A stretch of 64,000 nucleotides of DNA from assembly GCA_028278245.1 (NCBI GenBank), contig JANQEQ010000055.1:23238-87237 (forward strand), in the 5' to 3' direction. Shown piece after piece: positions 9,738-17,325 of this stretch. The DNA is from Phycisphaerales bacterium (lineage in GTDB: Bacteria; Planctomycetota; Phycisphaerae; Phycisphaerales; SM1A02). A program made the position numbers and the translations under genes. The notes below the pieces were generated by a model, which was not told where the DNA came from, did not search any database, and worked only from the letters and a program-made list of their open reading frames with translations. Within the stretch, counting starts at the first letter, position 1. The number at the start of each line of letters is the position of its first letter.

Positions 9738-10580
9738 TCACCAAGTATTCCCCCATGTGCCATTATGTAGATTTGAATCTCTTGTCCATCCTTCCGGGTC
9801 GGGAAAGAGAGTCGAATAGGATTTATTATGCGCTTTAAGATCATTGAGCACGATATCAGCCCTAGTCCCTGAGAGAATGAATCTAACTAAGTGGTCTGAA
9901 ACTACTTTTTGCCGCATAAATGCCTCAAGATCATATACTTTGGTACTGCTAAGCTCTGTAAACAACCCTCTTTGAGCCCTTTGCCTTGTTGCGCCAGGCT
10001 CGGGAGGAGTACTGTTGTGTATATGAAATTCATCGAACGATGGTAGATTCGAAAGACACAAAGCCCAAACGGATACACAACCAAATAAACATTCTTCTAG
10101 ATTATATGACTCATAGCATTGGTAATCGCCGATTTCTATTCCCGGTAAGCGCACTTTTGCGAAAGCTTCGAAAGCAAAAAATGCTGCTGTAAGCGGGCAC
10201 CATGTCCAGTCAAGAAGTCGAGTGATGAGACCATGATGTCTGCCAAAAGCCCATAAATTGAATGGATTCCAATTAGCAGCTTGGGGGTAGTGTGGAATTA
10301 GACATTTACGAAATCGAACAAGTCGAGGTTGTAAATTATCCTCTGATGAGAAATTTTCACCATCTCTGAGCATCCCCGGGGGGTGAAGTGCTAATTTTCT
10401 TTCAAACCAGCGCTCATAAAGCGACTGAAGTTTCCAGCGCTGATCTTTCCATCCATTGGGAGGGTCAGGGCTACAGTCAGCATGACCACGAAATATGTAA
10501 TCATTATTTTCGGTGTATTCTGAGATAAGAGACTTGAATTCATCCCAGGATTTACATTTTATTTCTTGCACAACTTCCAT
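9738..10580 (-). CDS. FRG-domain protein
   Basis: A 280-residue protein with the FRG domain (named for a Phe-Arg-Gly motif): DYIFRGHADC near residue 28, then a Trp/Arg-rich first half, and the hallmark segment RHHGLITRLLDWTWCPLTAAFFA near residues 114-136. FRG proteins are of unknown biochemistry but are common in mobile and defence regions. Base composition is visibly more AT-rich than neighbours and codon use differs, which suggests transfer. It is convergent with the ycfL-like gene, 37 nt away, and is bounded on both sides by copies of that gene's 3' end. No signal peptide or membrane segment is seen. No partner gene is evident apart from a doubtful small ORF upstream. Confidence 0.82.
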   Translation of the reverse strand: MEVVQEIKCKSWDEFKSLISEYTENNDYIFRGHADCSPDPPNGWKDQRWKLQSLYERWFERKLALHPPGMLRDGENFSSEDNLQPRLVRFRKCLIPHYPQAANWNPFNLWAFGRHHGLITRLLDWTWCPLTAAFFAFEAFAKVRLPGIEIGDYQCYESYNLEECLFGCVSVWALCLSNLPSFDEFHIHNSTPPEPGATRQRAQRGLFTELSSTKVYDLEAFMRQKVVSDHLVRFILSGTRADIVLNDLKAHNKSYSTLFPDPEGWTRDSNLHNGTWGNTW

Positions 10581-10678
10581 GGTTAACCATCCTATGCTTC
10601 ATAGCTATCCGCAATATTTAGTGACCAGCTTAAGTACTGTAGATCAATCATGTACTTAATTGTTACCTTATCAACAGT

Positions 10679-10807
10679 CTACTCTTCTATACTGAAAGTT
10701 CCTCGAGGATTTTCCACAAGTTGCACTACCTTCTGATAAGCTTGCGGTTTACTAAATGTTCGACATCCAGCACACAATATAATCTCTAAAGTGATACCAC
10801 ACTTCAT
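10679..10807 (-). CDS. Possible 42-residue Cys-containing ORF upstream of the FRG gene
   Basis: A short frame beginning MKCGITLEIILCAGC and ending in a charged tail stands 98 nt upstream of the FRG gene on the same strand, with the same AT-rich codon use. It may be a small gene or the remnant of a larger zinc-ribbon-like protein. The frame continues upstream into the duplicated ycfL end, antisense to it, and that part is not credible as protein. The rest of the 349-nt gap between the FRG and Fic genes holds only the repeat copy and CA-rich low-complexity sequence. Confidence 0.22.
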   Translation of the reverse strand: MKCGITLEIILCAGCRTFSKPQAYQKVVQLVENPRGTFSIEE

Positions 10808-10813
10808 TTGGTT

Positions 10814-10873
10814 GGCAAAGCGCTCAGCACAGATGCCGCAAGCTGGTGCGCTGAAGTCAAATGGGCACGCTAA
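10814..10873 (+). repeat. Right copy of 60-bp imperfect direct repeat (orphan ycfL 3' end)
   Basis: It encodes the same C-terminal residues as the YcfL-like protein with one substitution (Arg to Cys within SWRAEV) and ends in TAA. It has no upstream reading frame of its own, so it is a fragment. It is followed by a six-C run and ACACA, a short form of the GTGT-G microrepeat seen elsewhere in the window. Confidence 0.85.
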
Positions 10874-10929
10874 TCCCCCCACACAATAATCCCACATCTC
10901 CTCCACATACTTGAGATTGTTGAGTTATA

Positions 10930-11526
10930 TCAACCAATATATTTTTCGTGCAATTCTGTAAGTAATGTCAAATCACCCTGATCGGCGGTAACGATCGCCT
11001 TCAGATATTCCTCGCGGATGATACTGACTGATCCAAGATGCTCTTCCGGCCAACGGGTGGGTTCGGAACCATGTTTGATGAGCCAGATGTTGGCGAGCAA
11101 ACGTGACCAACGACCGTTGCCGTTTTCAAACGGATGAATTTGCACCGCGCGATGATGCAGCAGCGCTGCCTGCTCAACAATGGTCATGTTTGAATCGCGC
11201 CAGACTTTCATATCCTCAGCGAGGTTGAGCATGGACGGCTCTATGAGATTAGGCGCGACGCCCAGATTTTTTTCTGATCGTCGGGGCTTACCCGCCCAGA
11301 TCCAGACATCGCCGAACATTTCCTTATGCAACTTGAACATCCAGGCGTAGTTAAACGGGGCAGTACGATTGCTGGGAGGTGCAGCAAGATATTTAACTGC
11401 TGCTTTGCGGATGTTGTTTGCTTCATGACGGTTGAGCTCAGCACGCGACGATATGCCGGTAATCTTGAGACCGGAGATATCATCCATCGGCGTCTCGCCG
11501 GGTATGGTGTCCCAGGTGTTCGTCAT
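10930..11526 (-). CDS. Fic-domain protein, 'mobile mystery protein B' type
   Basis: A 198-residue Fic protein with the complete catalytic motif HPFENGNGRWSR, so the active-site His and phosphate-binding loop are intact. Fic enzymes usually transfer AMP from ATP to a protein hydroxyl. The N-terminal pattern (GLKITGISSRAELNRHEANNI, then FNYAWMFKLHKEMFGDVWIWAG) fits the family called mobile mystery protein B, which occurs with a small helix-turn-helix partner in mobile regions. The ATG at 11526 overlaps the stop of the XRE gene as ATGA, so the two are co-translated. I see no clear (S/T)xxxE(G/N) inhibitory helix; control may come from the partner. Likely a toxin-antitoxin-like pair. Confidence 0.85.
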   Translation of the reverse strand: MTNTWDTIPGETPMDDISGLKITGISSRAELNRHEANNIRKAAVKYLAAPPSNRTAPFNYAWMFKLHKEMFGDVWIWAGKPRRSEKNLGVAPNLIEPSMLNLAEDMKVWRDSNMTIVEQAALLHHRAVQIHPFENGNGRWSRLLANIWLIKHGSEPTRWPEEHLGSVSIIREEYLKAIVTADQGDLTLLTELHEKYIG

Positions 11527-11900
11527 GCCCACAACTTTCTGCGTGAGCCGGCCAGGAGTTCGTACATGGTCTGGGTGACCATCAGTTTTTGGGCTTCATC
11601 ATCCACCGCCTGCCCTTCCAGACCGGAGGTTCCCTGCACCATCGCCACCAGACGCTCGGCTTTTTGGCGAGCCTGTTGCCGACACATTTGATCAACATCC
11701 AGCAGCGGCCGGAGTGAGACATCCAGGCCAAGCGCCCGGGCGATCTTCTCCACCGATTCAAAGGTGGCGGTGTGATAATCATCCAGCACGCGATTCACCG
11801 TCGACAGCGATACCCCGCTGCGTCGGGCGAGCAGAGCGTGGCTCATGCCCAACTCCCGGCACCTTTGCTTGAGATCAACCTGGGGTAATGGAGCGGCCAT
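11523..11900 (-). CDS. XRE-family HTH regulator, 'mobile mystery protein A'-like antitoxin
   Basis: A 125-residue DNA-binding protein. The segment LGMSHALLARRSGVSLSTVNRVLDDY is a canonical XRE helix-turn-helix near the N-terminus, followed by a helical C-terminal half with QARQKAERLVAMVQGTSGLE, a pattern of the partner of Fic 'mobile mystery' proteins. ATG 11900 is preferred because AGGA lies about 8 nt upstream; an in-frame ATG at 11918 has none. A perfect 16-bp palindrome lies just upstream at 11934-11949, the expected place for autoregulation. Confidence 0.78.
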   Translation of the reverse strand: MAAPLPQVDLKQRCRELGMSHALLARRSGVSLSTVNRVLDDYHTATFESVEKIARALGLDVSLRPLLDVDQMCRQQARQKAERLVAMVQGTSGLEGQAVDDEAQKLMVTQTMYELLAGSRRKLWA

Positions 11901-11933
11901 ACAGGATCCTATCGTCATCCGAGCATGAAAAAC

Positions 11934-11949
11934 ATATCATATATGATAT
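11934..11949. promoter_or_regulatory. Perfect 16-bp palindrome, putative operator of the XRE-Fic pair
   Basis: The sequence ATATCATATATGATAT is a perfect inverted repeat 34 nt upstream of the preferred XRE start, inside a very AT-rich stretch (about 11920-12090). Position and symmetry suit binding by the XRE dimer; that is inference. The divergent DUF2089 gene starts 144 nt away and could share the region. Confidence 0.55.
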
Positions 11950-12092
11950 TAAATTCCACATATTTATTTCATTTGTGACATTATCTGATTGCAATGGTAT
12001 TCAACGAAGTTAAATTAATTTACAATTTATTCAAAATCTATTTGCATATTTCACAATAAATATCAATATTGTTGAAGTTGATGTGAGTAACT

Positions 12093-12461
12093 ATGAACAA
12101 TCCCACCCTCGACAATCACCCGCTGTTTCGACTCGATGAGGAAGACCTCAACATGGTCACCTCGTTCGTGCTGGCATCCGGGTCGATCAAGCAACTCGCA
12201 TCAGCATATGGGGTGTCCTACCCCACGATGCGGCAGCGGCTTGATCGTCTCATACGGCGGCTCAGGCAGCATGTGGAAGGGCCGGGAACCGATCCCCTGG
12301 CGGAATATCTGGCGGAACTCATCGAAAAGGGATACCTCTCGGTGGAGGCGGCCAAGAAGATCCGTGATCTTCACCGCCAATCACTTACGGGGATTGATAA
12401 GGGTGCCGATGCAGAATTGGGGATAGACACAAGCGCATCCACCACGACGGACTTTGAATGA
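12093..12461 (+). CDS. DUF2089-family protein
   Basis: A 122-residue protein with the DUF2089 pattern: HPLFRLDEEDLNMVTSFVLASGSIKQLA, then YGVSYPTMRQRLDRLI, which reads as a helix-turn-helix for DNA binding, and a second helical part (EYLAELIEKGYLSVEAAKKI). It probably regulates the small membrane protein gene just downstream, whose ribosome-binding site abuts its stop codon. It lacks the N-terminal zinc ribbon present in longer members. Confidence 0.78.
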   Translation: MNNPTLDNHPLFRLDEEDLNMVTSFVLASGSIKQLASAYGVSYPTMRQRLDRLIRRLRQHVEGPGTDPLAEYLAELIEKGYLSVEAAKKIRDLHRQSLTGIDKGADAELGIDTSASTTTDFE

Positions 12462-12473
12462 AGGAGACCAACC

Positions 12474-12866
12474 ATGATGCTCATGATGAATCTGTTTGAT
12501 GGAACTTTTCTGACCACAGTCGAGCCGTGGTTTTCCAACATGGGAATGGTCGGCGGCCTTGTGGGTGGTGGAGTCGGCGTTCTGGGAGGATTGTACGGCA
12601 CGTTGATAGGGATACTCGCTCCGCGTGGCAAAGCGAAATCATTCATGTTTGCTTTTCACTGGCTGATGCTGGCGATCGGTATCGCAATGATCTACCTGTC
12701 TGTTTACGCGCTGATGACCGGTCAACCGTACGGTGTCTGGTACGGCCTGGGCTTACCCGGATTGATAGTCACGGCGTTGATGATTACCTTCACCCCGATG
12801 TTGAAGAAAGTCTATCGCGCTGCAGAGCAACGCCAACTCGAAGCGCAGGAGTTTTTGCAGAGTTGA
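12474..12866 (+). CDS. Small integral membrane protein of unknown function
   Basis: A 130-residue protein with a Gly-rich hydrophobic helix at about residues 20-45, then two further hydrophobic helices (near 58-77 and 82-101) and a short charged tail. AAGGAG lies 7 nt before the ATG. It follows the DUF2089 gene by 12 nt and is probably co-transcribed with it. I do not recognise a family. Confidence 0.72.
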   Translation: MMLMMNLFDGTFLTTVEPWFSNMGMVGGLVGGGVGVLGGLYGTLIGILAPRGKAKSFMFAFHWLMLAIGIAMIYLSVYALMTGQPYGVWYGLGLPGLIVTALMITFTPMLKKVYRAAEQRQLEAQEFLQS

Positions 12867-12897
12867 TGATCAAAGAAAGACACTTACAGCCAGCGGT

Positions 12898-12927
12898 TTA
12901 ACCGCTCCCTCACGGTCGCGGCTCGTT
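12898..12927 (-). repeat. REP-like element, copy 1
   Basis: Read on the minus strand, this 30-nt segment starts AACGAGCCGCGACCGT and ends GCGGTTAA. It differs from 22922-22951 at three positions. Continuing on the same strand it forms the hairpin GCGGTTTAACCGC. It lies 31 nt after the membrane protein gene. Confidence 0.7.
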
Positions 12928-13015
12928 GAAGAGAAGATGGTCCGCACAGCGAACCCTACACATTCGAAGCGCAGGAGTGTCTGCAAGATTAAACGCGAGG
13001 ACTTGCGCTTAAAAA

Positions 13016-13813
13016 TTAATCACCGCCGATCATGTCAAACACACCGCCGAGGATTGAGCCTTCGCCTTTATCCTTGCCTCCGCCCTGGGGAGCTGCGGCA
13101 TAGACACGATCAGCCAGTCGGCTAAAGGGAAGGGTTTGCAGCCAGACGGTTCCCGGCCCGCGCAGGTGCGCATAGAACAGACCTTCGCCGCCGAAGAGTT
13201 TGTTTTTGATTCCCTTGACCCATTGGATGTCGTACTGCACAGAATCCTGGAAGGCCACGAGGCAGCCGGTATCGACGCGCAGCGATTCGCCGTGATTGAG
13301 ATCGCGCTTCAGGACAGATCCGCCGGCATGCATGAACACCAGTCCGTCTCCCTCCGGCGAGCTGATGCGCTGCAGGATGAAACCCTCACCCCCGAAGAAT
13401 CCGACACCGAGCCGTTTTTGAAATGCGATGTCAACGTCGATGCCGCGCGCGCCGCAGAGGAATGCATCCTTCTGGCAGATGATCCGTCCGTCATGATTGG
13501 CCAGTTCGACCGGGATAACGTGGCCGGGATACGGCGCGGCAAATCCGACACTACGCCGCTGCGAACCTTCATTGGCAAAGAAGGTGATGAAAAACGATTC
13601 ACCGGTCACCATGCGTTTTCCGGCTTTGAAGAGTTTGCCCATTATCCCGCCTTGGTCATCCGTCATGGATAGCGAGGTTGCCATCTCAATGTCATCTTCG
13701 AGATACATCATCGCGCCGGCTTCTGCGACCACTGCCTCCTGTGGATCAAGCGTAATTACCACCGCCTGCAAATCATCGCCGAGAATTTCATAATCAATCA
13801 CGTCAGTAGGCAT
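13016..13813 (-). CDS. AIM24/TIGR00266-family protein
   Basis: A 265-residue protein of the AIM24-like beta-sandwich family, usually annotated TIGR00266, function unknown. Typical features are the opening IDYEILGDDLQAVVITLDPQE, the AEAGAMMYLEDDIEM segment, GESFFITFFAN, and the Gly-rich FFGGEGFILQRISS, GGSVLKR and LVAFQDSVQYDIQWVKG blocks. It has no signal peptide. ATG 13813 is chosen over a GTG at 13825, which adds only four residues. It is transcribed alone toward the membrane protein gene. Confidence 0.85.
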   Translation of the reverse strand: MPTDVIDYEILGDDLQAVVITLDPQEAVVAEAGAMMYLEDDIEMATSLSMTDDQGGIMGKLFKAGKRMVTGESFFITFFANEGSQRRSVGFAAPYPGHVIPVELANHDGRIICQKDAFLCGARGIDVDIAFQKRLGVGFFGGEGFILQRISSPEGDGLVFMHAGGSVLKRDLNHGESLRVDTGCLVAFQDSVQYDIQWVKGIKNKLFGGEGLFYAHLRGPGTVWLQTLPFSRLADRVYAAAPQGGGKDKGEGSILGGVFDMIGGD

Positions 13814-13945
13814 ATCAGTTCTCACTGTTCAGCAAAAGTGTGAAAAGGTGAATGGTCTCTATTGTTGGCAAAACATCTTACTGAATTACCAATTTGTGGT
13901 GGTATATGTGGAGAGTCAGCGCTTCGGATGAATATGTGAGGGGTT

Positions 13946-13981
13946 GTGTGGGGGGGTGGGGGTTGTGTATGTGTGGGGGGG
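13946..13981 (+). repeat. Two GTGT-G7 microrepeats upstream of the GT-C gene
   Basis: GTGT followed by seven G occurs at 13946-13956 and again at 13971-13981, with a five-G run between. An open frame reads through both from a TTG at 13944 into the GT-C gene, but the encoded Gly/Val-rich stretch is unlikely to be the natural N-terminus. Confidence 0.85.
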
Positions 13982-13997
13982 AAGCGATGATGCATTG

Positions 13998-15548
13998 GTG
14001 AAACACAGACGGACTAACACATCGACAAATGATCTCGGCCGGGAGCAGCGCGCTGAAGTTGTCGATGCACAAGCTGCCGACGGCAAGACGACCTGGCTCG
14101 TGCTGGGTCTGGTCACGCTGGGATGTGTAGCTCGGCTGCCCCGTCTGAGTGAAAGTCTCTGGTATGACGAGATCGCTGCCTGGCTGGATTACGCGCAGCA
14201 GGGGCCGCGAGTGATTGTCACGACATACTTTGATCCGGCCAATCATATTTTCCACACATTACTTTCCTCTGTGTCGGTTCAATGGCTGGGTTCGTGGTTT
14301 GGCCAGGAGTTGGCATTGCGCTTCCCGGCATTTGTGTTTTCACTACTTTCGATCGTGATGGTGTATTTTCTGGGGCGGGTTGTTGCGGGCAGGCGTGTTG
14401 CGTTCTTTGCGGGTTTGTTCGCTGCGGTTCTTCCGGTATCTGTGCTTGAAGGTGTTGAAGCGCGCGGCTACAGCATGATGATCTGCGCATCTGCCGCCTC
14501 CACGTGGATAATCCTCTCTGCCTTTCAGCGCAATGCGTGGTGGAAGTGGATTATCTATGCAGTGATCTGCGCGCAGGGAATCTGGGCGCACATGATGACG
14601 GTGTGGATCGTTGTTGGTCACTTTTTCTGGTTGCTCGGCCGCGGCGCAAGTATTACATCAATCATACACCATCAAGAACCCACTCGTCTCCGACAACAAA
14701 TTATGTTCAGGGGGATGGGAATAACGGCAATTTTTCTGACGGCGCTGGTAACGTTTGTGCTGTATTTACCTGCGATCGAAGACATCTGGCAGATGCGCAA
14801 TCAGTTCACAGCGGAAACGGGTGATGAGCCAAGAGTACTGGGGGAAGAAGGATTGCATACGCTTCTCCAGTTAGGTGGTTCGTGGTATTGGTGGGCGACA
14901 ATCCCCGGACTTGTGCTTTTCGCGCTGGGTATATTTGCTTCCATGCGATCAAAAGGATTACCGGATCAAACATCGGGTAAAACTTATGTTCATCCGGGTT
15001 CTACGCTACTGCTTTCTCTGCTGGGACTGCCGATCATGGCGATTGTTCTTTACTTTGCCAATTCGTGGATGTATGCGCGCTTTGCCCTGTTTGTGTTGCC
15101 GGGCGCCATTCTGGCCATGGCAATCGGCCTGGAGTGGTTGTGGAGAAAGAACACTATTTGCGGAGGGATCATGCTACTTTGTGTGGGGGGGTGGGGGGTA
15201 GGGGATTTGAGTGTGCGTCCACCGAAACAGCCGTTACGTGAGGCTGCGGAAATCGTACGCACAGCACGCACTCCCGGGGAGGAGGTGTCCATTATTGGAT
15301 TGCGACATCGCGTGATGAAAGTGTATGCTGCCGATCTGTATCCCGATTACATCTCAAACCGTGGCCAGGATTTCTCTCACCAGTTTGCACGTTCCAAGTC
15401 ACATTGGATTATTATTTTGTATCCGCATCTTCTCCAGCAGGATCAGTGGGACACGTTTCAACGACATGGTTACGTCAAGCATGCACACCTTGACGGCTGG
15501 GTCGATTGGGGCAGAGGCGATGTGATCGTGTTACAATACAAAGATTAA
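13998..15548 (+). CDS. GT-C family (ArnT/PMT-like) membrane glycosyltransferase
   Basis: About 516 residues with some ten hydrophobic helices. After the first helix comes SLWYDEIAAWLDY, where the acidic pair is the GT-C catalytic signature. VLEGVEARGYSMM fits the conserved RxY segment of family 39/83-like transferases. Such enzymes transfer a sugar from a polyprenyl-phosphate carrier to a periplasmic acceptor; the substrate is unknown. The start is uncertain. I give GTG 13998; earlier TTG/GTG codons in the same frame would translate the G-rich microrepeats. Another microrepeat (15181-15191) is translated inside the gene. Its stop overlaps that of the convergent retron gene in the palindrome TTAA. 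Confidence 0.78.
   Translation: MKHRRTNTSTNDLGREQRAEVVDAQAADGKTTWLVLGLVTLGCVARLPRLSESLWYDEIAAWLDYAQQGPRVIVTTYFDPANHIFHTLLSSVSVQWLGSWFGQELALRFPAFVFSLLSIVMVYFLGRVVAGRRVAFFAGLFAAVLPVSVLEGVEARGYSMMICASAASTWIILSAFQRNAWWKWIIYAVICAQGIWAHMMTVWIVVGHFFWLLGRGASITSIIHHQEPTRLRQQIMFRGMGITAIFLTALVTFVLYLPAIEDIWQMRNQFTAETGDEPRVLGEEGLHTLLQLGGSWYWWATIPGLVLFALGIFASMRSKGLPDQTSGKTYVHPGSTLLLSLLGLPIMAIVLYFANSWMYARFALFVLPGAILAMAIGLEWLWRKNTICGGIMLLCVGGWGVGDLSVRPPKQPLREAAEIVRTARTPGEEVSIIGLRHRVMKVYAADLYPDYISNRGQDFSHQFARSKSHWIIILYPHLLQQDQWDTFQRHGYVKHAHLDGWVDWGRGDVIVLQYKD
15181..15191 (+). repeat. GTGT-G7 microrepeat inside the GT-C gene
   Basis: Seven G after GTGT, then T and six more G. It encodes a Val-Gly-Gly-Trp-Gly stretch in the C-terminal part of the GT-C protein. 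Slippage here would frameshift the last ~120 codons. Confidence 0.85.
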
Positions 15549-17323
15549 CATGAATTAGTTAATTTTGTACCAACTCCTGGTATATCACGCCAATGTCCTA
15601 TTGCTATCGCCTGACCATAGGGTCGATGTGGAGCATCGTTTGCTGGTTTTCTAAACGAATTTTCAACCATTACGCCGATACAATACCCGTTTGCATCAAG
15701 CAGTGGGGCACCGCTTATGGCAGGTCCACCCTCAAAGGACACTGTGAGAAACCGGGCTTCTCTATAGCCTTTCATTACAGATTCAATTCTACCCACATGC
15801 ATTACTAAACCTACGTGACGAAAGGCAATATCTGGATACCCGAGAGCAATTACCTCCTCCCCGATAACCGGTAACCTCTCTTGCGTCAGGATAAATGAAT
15901 TGGTCCATTCCTCTGGTAGTTCTGCGGATCCAAACGCAAGATCAATGTCGCCCTGTTCACCGCATATTGCTTTGATGCAAGTTAATTCAATTGAAGAATC
16001 AAGTGGTAACGTGAGATAAAGATTTCGTTCCACCTCGTTGCCATCGGAAGCTCTAAGTATTCTATTATGACCAGCAGTCAGGAACTGTATTGGCCCAACC
16101 CGGAACGCAGTTCCATAATTTTCATCCTCTGTATTAGGGTTTACACACAGTAGTCGAAACACGCAATCACTGTACTTGCTTGACCAGAGTTTCCAATTTG
16201 GAGAGAGCCTACTTCTTCGTTGAATCGGCTGTCCGTTTTGATCGCAAAGCGGTATTGGTGATTTAAAAATATTTCTATTAATGCGTAGAGCGTCATTTTG
16301 TAATCGGCGTACAATATGGTCTTCTGAACCTCGTACCATCGAAAGATAAGCAAGCTTTCCCCGAATGACATTCAAAATCCAATTCCCAGAATCGCCAAGG
16401 ATTGTGCGATGATGTTTCTCCGCGTGGATCTTTGCTGCGGAGGCAATGCCCACGGTTTGGCAGGAATGTATCAGTGCACGAAGTTCTCGAATGTAATTGC
16501 GAGGTACATTCACGAACTCGTTTACTACTAGTCCGGTTGCCATCTGCCGACGCAAAGAAGTACGTAATCGAGTCTTTCCATCACGGATTGAAAACTTATG
16601 GTTGTTTATTGTTTCAACAAGATTCTTTCCAAGGTGACAGGTGCCTAAAGCATCGATTGTGGCAACTTCTGGAGGGAATTTGCGCTGGTTTGTCGAGAAT
16701 GAAATATCATCGGCATATCTCGTGTAAACGAGTCGATATTCTTTTGCGAGTTCAAGAAGTGAATAATCGAGCGGTGAGCAGACCATGTTTGCTAGAATTG
16801 GCGACGTAGGTGCACCTTGTGGAAGGTGACCATCATCATGACACGCGATCTGTCCAATCGTAAGCGCAGCGCCTGATCCTAGAGAATATGGTGCTGATTT
16901 TAGAATACCTCGCACTCGACCAATGTGTATGGAAGGGAAAAAATTATCGAGGTCAAGATTTAGAACATACCGTTTGCCAATATGTAACTGGGCATTATCG
17001 AGAATACACCTGTCGCGAGTGAAACCTGTAACGCACATCCTCGGGTTGAATATGAGAGTTAGGACACGAAGTAGTTTATCCTGCAATATTCGAATGTTCT
17101 TTGTTGGTATGCAGATCCGACGTACTTCACCATCCTTCTTCGGTATGGCATGTTCGGAATAATGTTTTCGTTCTTTAGCAACATAAAGAATCCAACGTAA
17201 AGTTCGTGGTGCTATTTCCAAAAGTGCAGCAACATCTTTCTGAGATTCCAGTTCCCTGAATTTCCTTCGAATATCAGAGTCTGAAGCAATCAGATAAGGT
17301 TTGAGTGATGTGGCTCGAGGCAC
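15545..17323 (-). CDS. Retron-type reverse transcriptase fused to a trypsin-like serine protease
   Basis: A 592-residue two-domain protein. Residues ~40-330 are a retron reverse transcriptase: NAQLH at 110-114 (retron NAxxH motif), motif A LNLDLDNFFPS with Asp124, LPQGAPTSPILANM at 167-180, YADD at 203-206, and ATGLVVNE at 262-269 in the place of the retron VTG motif. Residues ~385-580 form a trypsin-like protease: His419 in TAGH, Asp459 or Asp461 in GDIDLAF, and Ser537 in ISGAP, so the triad appears intact. Retron RTs copy part of an adjacent structured RNA into multicopy DNA, and the RT-DNA complex controls a toxic effector during phage infection; here the fused protease would be the effector. 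The GTG start lies 2 nt after a candidate msr-msd RNA. Group II intron features and a maturase domain are absent. Confidence 0.9.
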   Translation of the reverse strand: MPRATSLKPYLIASDSDIRRKFRELESQKDVAALLEIAPRTLRWILYVAKERKHYSEHAIPKKDGEVRRICIPTKNIRILQDKLLRVLTLIFNPRMCVTGFTRDRCILDNAQLHIGKRYVLNLDLDNFFPSIHIGRVRGILKSAPYSLGSGAALTIGQIACHDDGHLPQGAPTSPILANMVCSPLDYSLLELAKEYRLVYTRYADDISFSTNQRKFPPEVATIDALGTCHLGKNLVETINNHKFSIRDGKTRLRTSLRRQMATGLVVNEFVNVPRNYIRELRALIHSCQTVGIASAAKIHAEKHHRTILGDSGNWILNVIRGKLAYLSMVRGSEDHIVRRLQNDALRINRNIFKSPIPLCDQNGQPIQRRSRLSPNWKLWSSKYSDCVFRLLCVNPNTEDENYGTAFRVGPIQFLTAGHNRILRASDGNEVERNLYLTLPLDSSIELTCIKAICGEQGDIDLAFGSAELPEEWTNSFILTQERLPVIGEEVIALGYPDIAFRHVGLVMHVGRIESVMKGYREARFLTVSFEGGPAISGAPLLDANGYCIGVMVENSFRKPANDAPHRPYGQAIAIGHWRDIPGVGTKLTNSC

Positions 17324-17325
17324 GG

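Noticed and set aside
13944..13997. TTG at 13944 as the start of the GT-C protein
   Set aside because: It would translate two G7 microrepeats into a Gly/Val/Trp string with no family resemblance; a later start is more likely, although the true one is not certain.
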